In this document: in pieces, positions 56,301-64,000 of the stretch
How the letters are laid out: every line of letters starts with the position of its first letter
How positions within the stretch are numbered: position 1 is the first letter of the stretch
NCBI GenBank assembly: GCA_037783415.1
Contig: JAZGTN010000008.1
Span: forward strand, 186,001-250,000
Reading direction: 5' to 3'
Source of the DNA: Leptasterias polaris
Lineage: Eukaryota; Echinodermata; Asteroidea; Forcipulatida; Asteriidae
DNA: 64,000 nt
Made by a program: the position numbers and the translations under genes
The notes under the pieces: generated by a model
What the model saw: only the letters and a program-made list of their open reading frames with translations
What the model was told of the DNA's origin: nothing
The model's database searches: none

Positions 56301-59300
56301 CTGAGTTGAGCACCAGCATTGTTGAGGATGTCTTCGTGGAAGTTTTCCGTGCCTTGTATCATCGCTGCACAGGAGTCATTGAAAACACCCTGTGGAAAGG
56401 GTTAGTGCTGGACTCTCAAGAAGCCAAAATTTATTCCACACCAACCAGGAAGATTCTAACGGGACACAACCGCCCGGTTGAACTCATCAAAACAGCCAAT
56501 TTGCTCTTCGGCGTCTTTGAGCCATTCTTTATGTGGGATTTCATCGCCAAACGGTTCGAGCGCTGCTGCCAAGAGTTGGTAATGCGAGGTGGAATGGCGC
56601 CCTCTATAGGTGACGACAGCAATGCATTGACATGCTCAGAGATGTGCACGCTGGTGGACTTCTTGCTGGATATAATATCACTGGTAAGTGGCTTGCTCTG
56701 ATGCTAACAACATCGGGATATTCTACCGTCAGGGAATCGGGATGGGTTAGTGGTGTCTTTCCCTGCCTTTCAGCTCTGTGAACCCTGGTTCAAATCCCAC
56801 CTCGGAGCTACCTTGGACAGTTGGGGTGTGGATGAATATTATTAGGGTTTTTTGCCCCAACACCAAAGCACTGTATACTCAGTACTTTCCTGAGTCCTGT
56901 GAAAAAAAAGGGCAAATACTAAATAAGATTCCTTTATCTCCTATGCAAAATTAATATCTATTGAATCTTTGTTGTACCCGCTGCTAAGATATAGGATTGG
57001 AACTGCCTCTAGCCACCAGGCTAGCTCGATGGTCTAGTGGTAATACATCTGCTATAGCATGGCAAAGGTTGTGGGTTCAAATCCCATCCTAGTGATATGC
57101 CCTTGGATCTTTTTGCACAGAACTTGGGAAAGTACTTACAGTGCTTAATAAACATCGGTGTACTGTAAGGGCAAAAACCAAATAATATTCACTTTTTTAA
57201 AAGTATTAAATAAGTAAAATTTGTTTACTTTTGTTCGGACAGGAAACCTATTTGGAAACAACAACCGAGTACCTTCCCAACCTCTTGTGTAAACTCACCG
57301 TGTCCCTGACGAACTTCTGCCAGCACCTAAGTCTCTCAGAAATCAAAGACACACTCTGTCTATGCACCAAGCTTCTGACCAAAGTACAGCCTTCCATGGT
57401 AATGAGTCCCAACCAGTGGGACACATACACACCGGACGGAACCGGGAACCCGCTGGCTCAGAGACTCTTGGCTCACGTTGATGTGATTGAGAAGGGCTGG
57501 GAACTTGTGGAGGGTGGAATGCCAGGCAGGGATACGTCACCCCAGCAAGCGTCAACACCGGTAAAGGAAGAGGTAAACATGAGGAGGAGGAAGAACACCT
57601 TTGAGAATAGCAATGAATCTAATTCAGCCAGAGTGCAGGATGACTCTCCGGAGAGTGAGAGGACAGAAGCTGAAGCCAAGGAACCTAAACCCTCCATCCC
57701 TAATAAGCCCCTTCAGAGCCCGAGAAAGTCCCTGGACAGGCTCTCCTCCCAGCATCTTGAGGATGCTGAGGTACCGGCTCTAGACGATGACTTCCAGATT
57801 GAGCGAATCAAACGGCCGAATAAGATCGCGAGCCTCGACAAGACATCCCCAAAGGACGACCTGGGTGAGTTTCGGCCATCTCACAGACGGACACCGAGTG
57901 CAGTGTCGCTCACCACCAGTCTCGCAGAGAGTGATAAAGACGGACAGCCCGTGTTCATTATGCAAGCATGTGTTCAGTGCTATCAGACGTTCTTCGCCAA
58001 GTTCGTCGGCAGTAAGATCCTTCCCGAGGCCGAGACGGTGAAGAAGTACCTGAAGAAACTCAACGTGAAGCTGAACGGGGTACAGGAGAAGCGCCAGCCT
58101 TCAGGCGGGGACGAGAGGCGAAGCAGGCTTCCATGCGGTTTTGGAGATGCGTCAGATAAGACAAGTAGTGATGATAGCTTGTTGCGTACTCACTCCACTC
58201 TGACCAGTGATGAGGCAGTTGGGAAGTACCTCGGTAAGAATGTTGTTCCTGCTGTCAACCTTTAACATGCTGCCACCATCTTGGTCATGTTCCCTATATC
58301 CAACAGTAGTAGTGGATGCTAATATTTATCATATAAAGGAACCAGACTATTTGCCGTTCCAGCCTTGGTTTGATTACATTGATTTGAATGCGACAAAAAC
58401 CCAAGATGACCGTATCATGATAAAGGTCTATGGTCTATAGTAGAGGTGAAAGTTTGAGAATGAAATCTTGAAAGATAGTTTATTGATTAAAAGTACATGT
58501 GAAAAAGTTATGTGACTCATGACATCATTACAGTAGACCTTTAATATGGTGTTTTGATTTTTTCTCCCATTCAAATCAATGTAACCAAACTGAGGCTGGA
58601 GGGAAAAACAGTCTGGTTCCTTTTTGTACATTGGATATTAGCTTTCATTACTGTTATGGAATAAAGGGAACATGACCAAAATGGTGGCAGCACGGTAAAA
58701 GTCTAAGAGCCTTAAAGCATGGACATAGGGCAGATAGAAAATGTGCGCAGTTCTACATGTAATGATCCCTTCTGCCATTTTTTGATTCAATGATGGGCTT
58801 GTAAACGTGTAAATTGCCTAAGATTGGATAGTCTTGTTGGCGTAGTGGTATTTTTGTGCGCCTTCCACCTCTAGGAACTCGGGTCAAATTCCACTGGGGG
58901 CACAATGTGGATTGGGTTTTCAGTCCCTACCTGATTGTGTCCGTTTTCCCTGGAATAATTCTCTTGGGTTTTCCTCCCACATCTAAAACTGAAACCTTCC
59001 TTGTCTTCTCTCCTTGTGGTTCTTGGCTGGTATAGTGATTAAGTTTGCTTTTTCTGAGAGTCCTTGACTTCTTAATAAACTTTCTTAAAGATGAATAGTC
59101 GATCCTGTAAAGTATGTTGACATTTGCTTGTTTTACAGATCAGCTCATACAATGTAGTTTAGATTGGTAGAAATGGTTAAACAGTTAACTGGTACCCACA
59201 AGTTCCGTTACAGTACAGAGTCTTGCTGTGCCTGACACTTCCTTCTTGTCTTTTTGATGAACTACAGTTATATGCCTGACAAGGCAATGTCTGAATTGGC

Positions 59301-62300
59301 GGCTAAGGCTACGGCTACGGCTGGATTACTACGTTGTCATGCGTTGAAGTATAGGACATCCTTAGCAATATCCTCAGCAACAGTCATAGCCGTAGCTGTA
59401 CATACACTGTAGCTGCCAATTCGGATACAGCCTAACTGTTGAAATTGCCCATTATGTTTTGCAGTTGATGTGGATATGCATTGTACATCCAGTGCACCAG
59501 CCATGAAGGCCTTCGCAACAGCTTGTCATCTACTGGTGGAGTTTGCCTGCTTCCCTATGTACTGCAACGAGACTGCATCCGCTGCACACACTCTTACACC
59601 TACAACTACAGGTAAGCCAAGTCAGGGTCATACTGATCTGGCTGAATGGTTTCAGATTTTCCATCCATTTATCAAGGCTCATTTGTCAAGCAACTGGCAG
59701 CTTGCAATGCCTTTAATCTCTGTGGGCCCCGGTTCGAATCCCACCTCGGACCAAAGCATCTTATGTGGACTGGGTTTTAGTCCCTACCTGGGCCTAATTT
59801 CATGGCTTTGCTTACCGTGACCAAAGAATCGGTGCTTACGGAAGCATGGAATTCCGCACTTATGTCGAGTGTATTTCACGGATTAGCAGGGAATTTTGCT
59901 TGTGCGCGTGCGTAGTCCACGTTACTAGGCATTCTTCGCTTACACAGCTAGCGCAGAAATTCGGCGCTTGCTCAGTAAGCGGAGAATGGTGATCATAAGC
60001 GCAGAATTCGGCGGTAAGCAGAGCCATGAAATTGAGCCCTGATTACATGAGATTACTTAATCCCAAACCTAAAACATTTCTTCATCGACTTCTTTACAGG
60101 TATTGTTAGGTTATGGGTTACTTTGCTATTTGCATTTGATGATTTCTTGGTTTAATTAATATCAGGAAGATTTAAATAAACAAACAAACCTAGATAACTA
60201 ATTTGTGCCTGATGGTTCATTTGTCCACCAGGGAGCTCCTTAGATCTCCCAGACTGGCTGCAGGTTCTTGTAGCCTGTAGCAGCTTCGTCGGTAACTTCA
60301 TCCTCCAGACGTCGGCGATCTCAACCACCTTGGAGCTGATAGCCTTGACTAAGTCTGTGACGGATCGCTCAGTTAGTAAGCTGGTCCTCCCTAATCCACC
60401 CAACTCCCCAAAGACGGACTCGGGTACCATCTCAGTGGTACTCATACCAGCCGTTTCTGCATCTCATCTTCATACACTCAACTTTGGGACCAGCTTCTTT
60501 CAGGTAAGCAATACGGCAACCTCGTTCCCAGTGGTGTACAATCTCACCAGGCCATTTTTTCCCAGAATGCCTTGCTCGATCATAACTTTAACCCCTGGAA
60601 GTGTGACTTTGAAATATCAAAATGTTTTGCATATTTTAATTAGTCGTGAGGTTGATCCGATTTGTGTTAGAGACATACGCAGAGCACGCCATCAAAAGAG
60701 GCATCAAGTCATGAGCAACTGGTCCCCCGTTCATTCTTCTTTGATCTTGTGACAAGTCTAACTGTATGCAGTTTAGGATGACAGTGTAAAAAACATGATT
60801 AATTTGAAGTGGATTGCGTCAAAATATTTTTATTTTGTCAGGTAATGTACTCAGTGCCCTACAAGCACTCATAAGTTGTTATCAAATGTTTAGTTCATTT
60901 CTAAACTCGGCATTCATTTTGACCTTTTGAGTGGTGCGCAAATTTTTCTTTGGAATGTACAGAGCTATTTGTTTTTGACGTCCGATGACATCATGTTCTG
61001 AATTTCGCTTTAAAAGAGTATCAGATAAAATGGCATTTTACACCATTGTAGTGTGCGGTTAGAGACTCATAATTTTTTCCCCACATTCATGAGGACTTTA
61101 TCTATTGGGATAATGAGTGCATCACAAAACTGAATTTTATCTTGGAGCCCCCCTTTAAGTCCCCTATAGTAAAGGGTTCAGAGTGTTTCAGACAAAACTT
61201 TTAGAGGATTGATGCTGATATGGCCTTCATATTCATTAGTGTTGTTGAAATCCTTTGCAGAGGGTAGCCACCAGTTTATGGCATCATATGGGAGCGAACA
61301 CGCCAGACTGTCATCAGAAGAGTGCTGATTTATTGCACCAATTACACAATGTGGCACCTGATGTGTACATTTGTGAAGACATCGTTGGCAACTCACTGGT
61401 ACAAAGCAATAAGGTATGTAAGAAGTAACTCTTGGGGCCATGTCACACAAAGCAATTTACAGGCAACCAGCGCCAGGCAATCTCCGAGAAGAAAAGGCAA
61501 AAAGGCAATCATATTTGAATGTTCAAATATTTTTCCTGGGGATCATAAGAAATTGTTTGAACAATTATTCATGTGGTACCAAAGTGGTCCTGTAGCATGC
61601 ACTGCAGTTGGTTGCCTCCAAGTTGCCTGTAAAAGTTGCCTCATGTGACAAGGCCCTTTAATGGTCCAATAGATGTTAATTTTTGCATCGGGGGATAACA
61701 AATTTAATTTGGTGTTACCCTTACACCGATGTGTATTAAGCATTGTATACAGCAATCCTTCACCGATCTTGAACTCTTGGTGGCAGCAGATATGCCTCCA
61801 TTACTGCGGTGTACCTGGGTGGTACTGCGCTGCCTAGCGACTGGTATAAGGTTTGGGCTACACGGCGATCATTTGATCAGTCGCTGGTTATTGGACTTTC
61901 ACTTTGCAAATCGCTTAAACCCGTCGCTAGGCAGCACAGTACCACCCAGGTACCACCGCAATAATGGCGGTATCTGCTGCCACCAAGAGTTCAAGATCGG
62001 TGAAGGATTGCTGTATACTCAGTACTTTCCCGAGCTCTGTGAACAAATCCACAGGCTCTAGCAATGCAAAGGTCATGGGTTCAAATCCTACCTGAGTGAT
62101 TTGCCAGTGGATTATAATTTTTTTCTCGGTGTAAGGGTTAAACCAAATTAAATTCTAATGGTCCAAGTATGCCCACCGTTTCAATTCAGCACCGAAACTA
62201 TTGAGTCTTTCAGCCAAGTTTGTTTTGACTGCTTCTCACTACTTTTTCAAATGTAAAACTGCCTTGAAGACCTCTGAAATGTCTGCAGGTTTACCCTTAT

Positions 62301-63151
62301 CTTCGTTGGTTTTTTTGCATTTGCTTGCTATAAACCAATCTTTTTTAGACTGCACGCTGCTGGCATGCCACCATTGCAGTGACTCTGGAAGCACAAGGTT
62401 TTGTACACAGAGACAAAGAAAAACTCTAGTCTTTTTAACTTTTTACTTCAATGAGGTGTCTTTCTCACCGATTTACAGAATTTCCCTGACAGGACAGCAT
62501 GACATAATTATGTAGAATAAATTTTTTGAGTATTTGAAACTAAGCAGGAAGTGAATACTGAAAATCTGTTGAAAAAACCTTGCTGATGTAACACATCAGA
62601 CAGTGGAGTTTCTGTGTAGTATCACACTTGCACTTGCCAATGTCTGCGCCGTTTTCACGATTCAGTTTCTGTTTAGTTGCAAATATTCATTATCAGTGTT
62701 CTATACCTTGTTATGTCATGCTGTCCTGTCAGGAAAATTCTGTAAATCGTTGAGAAAGACACCTAGTTCGCATAAACAGTGAACAAGGTGACGGTTGTTC
62801 CATGTCTTGGCGTGCAGCACTTGTTTTGTGCATACATGTATGGGTTAGTCTATTGCTCGACAAATTCATCAAGTTCAGCAGACATTGGCAGAAAAAGGGA
62901 CAGAGACCTGAGACGAGTTCATATACATAATACCCCTTTGATGTCGACATTATTATTATGAAAAAGCCAGATACATGAAATAAATACAAATGTAAAAATA
63001 ATTGGATGTAAAACTGAGCTGATTTTTATTGGATTAATTTTTGCCAGGCTGTGTCGTTAGCTGCACACATCAAGTATGCCCAGCTATGGCATCTCATCAG
63101 ACCACAGATTCTCAGCGCAAGTCCTGCCAGCAAGGTCCTCACATTCGACAG
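38344..63151 (+). CDS. DOP1: DOP1 (Dopey) family protein, N-terminal part (continues past window)
   Basis: Nine coding exons: 38344-38481, 46165-46520, 54393-54582, 55856-56683, 57243-58233, 59465-59611, 60232-60503, 61261-61413 and 63048-63151. All are GT-AG, every phase matches, and they give ~1059 residues. Start MNLDENELM follows an acceptor by 2 nt. The Dopey N-terminal domain fills the first exons: [93 protein letters not shown]. Exon 57243-58233 adds a charged Ser-rich linker, and later exons carry QLWHLIRP and TFDR motifs. DOP1 pairs with MON2 in endosome-Golgi traffic and is ~2,300-2,500 residues in vertebrates, so over half lies beyond the window. Vertebrates have two paralogues (DOP1A/B); I assume one here. 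Large introns are full of repeats. Confidence 0.95.
39305..39480 (-). mobile_element. tRNA-derived SINE with partly duplicated head
   Basis: On the minus strand, the A-box region TGTGGCCGAGCGGTCAAGCA occurs twice in tandem (about 39430-39475). Then come CCGGACTCAAGCTCTGGTGT, GATCAGCAGACTGTGGGCTC and 'ACATTTGTGTCC'. Same family as 31388. Confidence 0.65.
40330..41357 (-). mobile_element. Penelope-like retroelement fragment with GIY-YIG endonuclease
   Basis: The minus-strand ORF 41312-40809 (167 residues) carries [19 protein letters not shown]...RLKEH, the GIY-YIG nuclease core (GVYRI / VYVGET / R..EH). It is linked to DRRVSYTQ and LPYLHVG...IFRQAGI motifs typical of the C-terminus of Penelope-like elements. 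The reverse transcriptase domain is missing, so it is 5'-truncated. Both edges carry TGAGAGAGGTTTGCGGTAAC plus ACCA in opposite orientation (about 40331-40354 and 41334-41357). Between the ORF and the lower edge is a hammerhead-like motif (40408-40446) and a GGTTCTTTTCAGAACC hairpin. Confidence 0.82.
41690..42870 (-). mobile_element. LINE remnant, RT C-terminal half
   Basis: The minus-strand frame 42859-42518 begins at the FADDMKVY catalytic box. It continues with [20 protein letters not shown] and KDLGIFID...F..HV, the usual region after the active site in CR1/L2/jockey-type RTs. A second frame, 42396-42004, holds the C-terminal [17 protein letters not shown] and [11 protein letters not shown] region. 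A frameshift separates them. Upstream domains are missing (5' truncation) and the low-coordinate end is AT-rich, as expected near a LINE 3' end. It differs from the LINE at 4571-7925. Confidence 0.82.
43590..43908 (+). mobile_element. Non-autonomous element, ~320 bp, one of four copies
   Basis: It starts GTTCTCCCCAGGGTTTTTCA and runs through CGAAGCACGCTGATTTGAAA, ACAAGGTCTTTGGAATGTTT and TTCTACTTGGTTAG to GCTAGCTTGTGCACGGGGAG. The ends GTTCTCCCC and GGGGAGA(AC) are inverted. Sister copies lie at 52534-52853 (+), 55152-55478 (-) and a partial one at 37170-37350 (-). Confidence 0.7.
44355..44475 (+). mobile_element. tRNA-derived SINE head (TAGCTCAGTTGGTA type)
   Basis: At 44391-44463, GGCTAGA...TCTAGTC can form a 7-bp acceptor-like stem, with A-box TAGCTCAGTTGGTAGA and B-box GGTTCAAATCC. 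The D-stem, anticodon stem and T-stem are mismatched, so I call it a SINE head and not a tRNA gene. The flank 'atattgacaaaatagggaga' is shared with 460-480. Confidence 0.65.
45005..45190 (+). mobile_element. tRNA-derived SINE, diverged
   Basis: ATGTTGTGGCCGAGCAATCT, 'gttctgatatccgagtcatcagagtggggg', B-box GTTCAAGTTC, then 'cacttgtgtttgtagacaagacacttta'. It is a more diverged relative of 31388. Confidence 0.6.
45278..46060 (+). mobile_element. piggyBac-type non-autonomous element with transposase N-terminal remnant
   Basis: The element is flanked by TTAA on both sides (45274-45277 and 46061-46064), the piggyBac target. Its 13-bp ends CCCTTTCAATACC / GGTATTGAAAGGG are perfect inverts. A subterminal motif ATTGTCGAGTTTACTCGAC occurs twice (about 45291 and 45337). 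Inside, the frame to 45795 contains an acidic stretch ([15 protein letters not shown]) and GPSTSTPW, the kind of disordered N-terminus that piggyBac-derived transposases have. The DDE catalytic core is absent. The 783-bp size fits an internally deleted copy that would need a transposase from elsewhere. Confidence 0.85.
47190..47597 (+). repeat. 67-bp minisatellite, six copies
   Basis: Units start TACTTGGATTGTTATCTACT at 47190, 47257, 47324, 47391, 47458 and 47525 (exact 67-nt period), and a seventh begins at 47592 and stops. Copies are almost identical; the 47391 unit has one visible change (CTACTACTCG). Because 67 is not divisible by three and the unit lacks stops, all three forward frames stay open and cycle through the same peptides. 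It lies in DOP1 intron 2. Confidence 0.95.
47930..48115 (+). mobile_element. Penelope-like terminal fragment with hammerhead-like motif
   Basis: CTGACGA (47996-48002), an imperfect ACAG...CTGT stem, GAAAC (48028-48032) and GTTGAGTC (48033-48040) are followed by a GGTTCTTCTCAGAACC hairpin, 'caatcactcaaaagagatct' and CATGGTGTCACTGCA. The same order of parts occurs on the minus strand at 40408-40330, so this is another end of the same family. No ORF. Confidence 0.6.
51360..51690 (+). repeat. Dispersed repeat, copy 2 (first copy at 3435-3745)
   Basis: It shares 'cattttgagaaacatttca', 'aaaatttgaatctgagaaa', 'tcagattgtgtattcctatt' and 'tgaaattttcacaggttagt' with the NPAT intron copy in the same order and orientation, with scattered substitutions and indels. 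Confidence 0.6.
52534..52853 (+). mobile_element. Non-autonomous element, ~320 bp, sister of 43590
   Basis: GGGTTCTCTCAAGGTTTTTT, AAGCACGCTGAATTGAAGCA, AGGTCTTCAATGTTTTCTAC and GCTAGCTTGTGCATGGGGAG, ending AGAACC. Terminal GGTTCTC / GAGAACC are inverted. Confidence 0.7.
55118..55150. repeat. (TACATG)n alternating palindromic run
   Basis: An uninterrupted TACATG/CATGTA hexamer tandem of about five units. Single and double TACATGTA palindromes are scattered through the whole window, most densely at 31,500-53,800; this is the longest run that I saw. Confidence 0.85.
55152..55478 (-). mobile_element. Non-autonomous element, ~320 bp, inverted sister of 43590
   Basis: GGTTTTTCCCCATGCACAAG then CTAGC at the left, and AAGTAGAAAACATTCC, AAGACCTTGTTTCTATTCAG and CGTGCTTCGGCCAAGCATCC to the right. 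These are the reverse complements of the 43590 copy's parts. DOP1 intron 3. Confidence 0.7.
57015..57110 (+). mobile_element. tRNA-derived repeat (TCTAGTGGTAAT type)
   Basis: TCGATGGTCTAGTGGTAATA looks like a D-arm/A-box, and GTGGGTTCAAATCCCATCCT gives a good T-arm/B-box. The acceptor ends do not pair well and the anticodon stem is unclear. Similar pieces lie at 62040-62105 (+), 63365-63430 (-) and 16700-16790. Best read as SINE heads in DOP1 introns. Confidence 0.55.
59789..60042. mobile_element. Diverged foldback MITE in DOP1 intron 6
   Basis: GGGCCTAATTTCATGGCTTT with GCTTACCGTGACCAAAGAAT at the left is mirrored by GGTAAGCAGAGCCATGAAAT plus TGAGCCC at the right. The interior is GCGC/TTCGGCGCTT-rich. 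It resembles the 35409 family in its ends but not in the interior. Confidence 0.6.
60970..61160 (+). repeat. Dispersed repeat, copy of 54070-54230
   Basis: Shared blocks are 'cattttacaccatt', 'ggttagagact', 'taattttttcccca' and 'actctatctattt/actttatctattg'. Both lie in DOP1 introns in the same orientation, and neither codes for anything. Confidence 0.6.
61700..62156. mobile_element. Inverted-repeat element with nested hairpin
   Basis: The ends AATTTAATTTGGTGTTACCC+TTACACCGATG and CGGTGTAAGGGTTAAACCAA+ATTAAATT invert. Inside, a second long inverted pair (about 61745-61830 and 61925-62017; GTATACAGCAATCCTTCACC start) encloses about 95 bp. A 10-bp direct repeat TAATGGTCCA flanks at 61660 and 62157, but it is separated from the left end by about 30 bp. 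A fragment of the same end lies at 52378-52405. DOP1 intron 8. Confidence 0.7.
62454..62764. mobile_element. Foldback element with ~54-bp inverted ends
   Basis: AGGTGTCTTTCTCACCGATT...GACAGGACAGCATGACATAA (62454-62507) is mirrored by TTATGTCATGCTGTCCTGTC...AAAGACACCT (62711-62764) with a few mismatches. The spacer is ~200 bp and non-coding. DOP1 intron 8. Confidence 0.8.
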
Positions 63152-64000
63152 GTAATTCAGGTCTCCAAATACCCTCTGGACCCTTGGCCAGAGTCCATAA
63201 GTTTTAGTCTGTTACACAAAAACTGCACGATTCATGCAGTCTATCGTTTAACCGCACAGACACTTTCTGAAGATTTTCTGTTTTACAATACACTGTTGTG
63301 TATCAGGCACTATATACTACTTTGCTGCATTCTGTGGACAAAATCCATGAGCATGATTCTTGGATGGGATTCAAACCCACGACCTTTGTTATTCTAGAGC
63401 AGATGTCTAACCACTAGACCACCAAGCTTGCCCAGTAGCTAGAGACTCGTTCGAATCCTATATTTTTGTAGTTGGTACCTCTTGAAAGAATATGTTCTAG
63501 TGTTTAGACCCCTTATACCAACGACACATGCAGCTACTGCCTGCTACATTGTACGCTCGCCATCTCTGGAGTCAAACTGCAAAAGTATGTAAAAGCATTT
63601 TGCGTAAAAATGCGCTTTACTCTGTATAACTCCTTGGACATTGACTCCCTAGATGGAGCAACTAAGATTATTGTGATGATGATGTCAGGTGAATTGGGTC
63701 AATACTCAGGAACAACAGATCAGCGCAAAGTACCATACCTGCCAGGCTAGCTACCATTGGGTGCATGGGTTTCTTCTGTTTGTACACCTGGTATTATGTA
63801 TACTCCCCAGGGAGCTGAGAAAGATTAAAAAGGAACTTTATTGACCAGGGCACTAATGTTAGCGCATTGATGCGTTATTGTGAAATGTGCTATATAAGAA
63901 CTAGTTATTATTAATTTTATGTGGAAACCCACCACAGACTGCCACAAAGTGCCATACCTTCCAGGCTGGTAATGGTTGCATGAGTTTTCCTTTGTTTGTA
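63152..64000 (+). other. DOP1 intron 9 (start) with repeats to window end
   Basis: After the donor GTAATT there is a minus-strand tRNA-derived piece (63365-63430, GGATTCAAACCCA...TCTAACCACTAGACCACC). Sequence at 63660-63900 contains 'gatgatgatgtcaggtgaat', related to 9185-9215, and a SINE-like tail 'gtgctatataagaactagtt'. No exon recognised. Confidence 0.5.

Overview
This window is eukaryotic genomic DNA. It has spliced genes with GT-AG introns, long gene-poor stretches, tRNA-derived SINEs, MITEs, LINE and Penelope-like retroelement debris, and many TACATGTA-type palindromes. Gene content and repeat style suggest a marine invertebrate deuterostome, most likely an echinoderm and possibly a sea star. 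That placement is inference from remembered repeat families and protein similarity, not a search result.

Five protein genes can be supported. (1) Positions 3-8139, + strand: the 3' part of NPAT, the histone-locus-body transcription factor, in four exons. (2) 10597-20024, - strand: a complete cytoplasmic tyrosyl-tRNA synthetase (YARS1) in 14 coding exons, with a 99%-identical stray copy of one exon and a 1-bp frameshift in the next exon. (3) 23052-23468, + strand: LSM10, the U7 snRNP Sm-like protein, with an SmD1-like Gly-Arg tail. (4) 25117-26646, - strand: B3GALNT2, a Golgi/ER GT31 glycosyltransferase, with an intronless coding region. (5) 38344-63151 and beyond, + strand: the first nine coding exons (about 1059 residues) of DOP1 (Dopey). 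Exon phases agree across all junctions except the YARS1 frameshift.

NPAT and YARS1 converge, YARS1 and LSM10 diverge, LSM10 and B3GALNT2 converge, and B3GALNT2 and DOP1 diverge. NPAT (histone gene transcription) and LSM10 (histone pre-mRNA 3'-end processing) belong to the same pathway and lie about 15 kb apart, separated only by YARS1.

The rest is mobile and repetitive DNA. NPAT intron 3 holds a 57-bp tandem repeat and an old non-LTR retrotransposon split by a 1.6-kb insertion with solo-LTR hallmarks and a 5-bp target duplication. The YARS1/LSM10 interval holds three inverted-repeat elements. DOP1 introns hold a Penelope-like GIY-YIG fragment bounded by inverted repeats, a second LINE remnant, a TTAA-flanked piggyBac-type element with a remnant reading frame, a 67-bp six-copy minisatellite and several foldback elements. 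Three Penelope-type fragments share a hammerhead-ribozyme-like core. I saw no prokaryotic, CRISPR, rRNA or convincing functional tRNA features.
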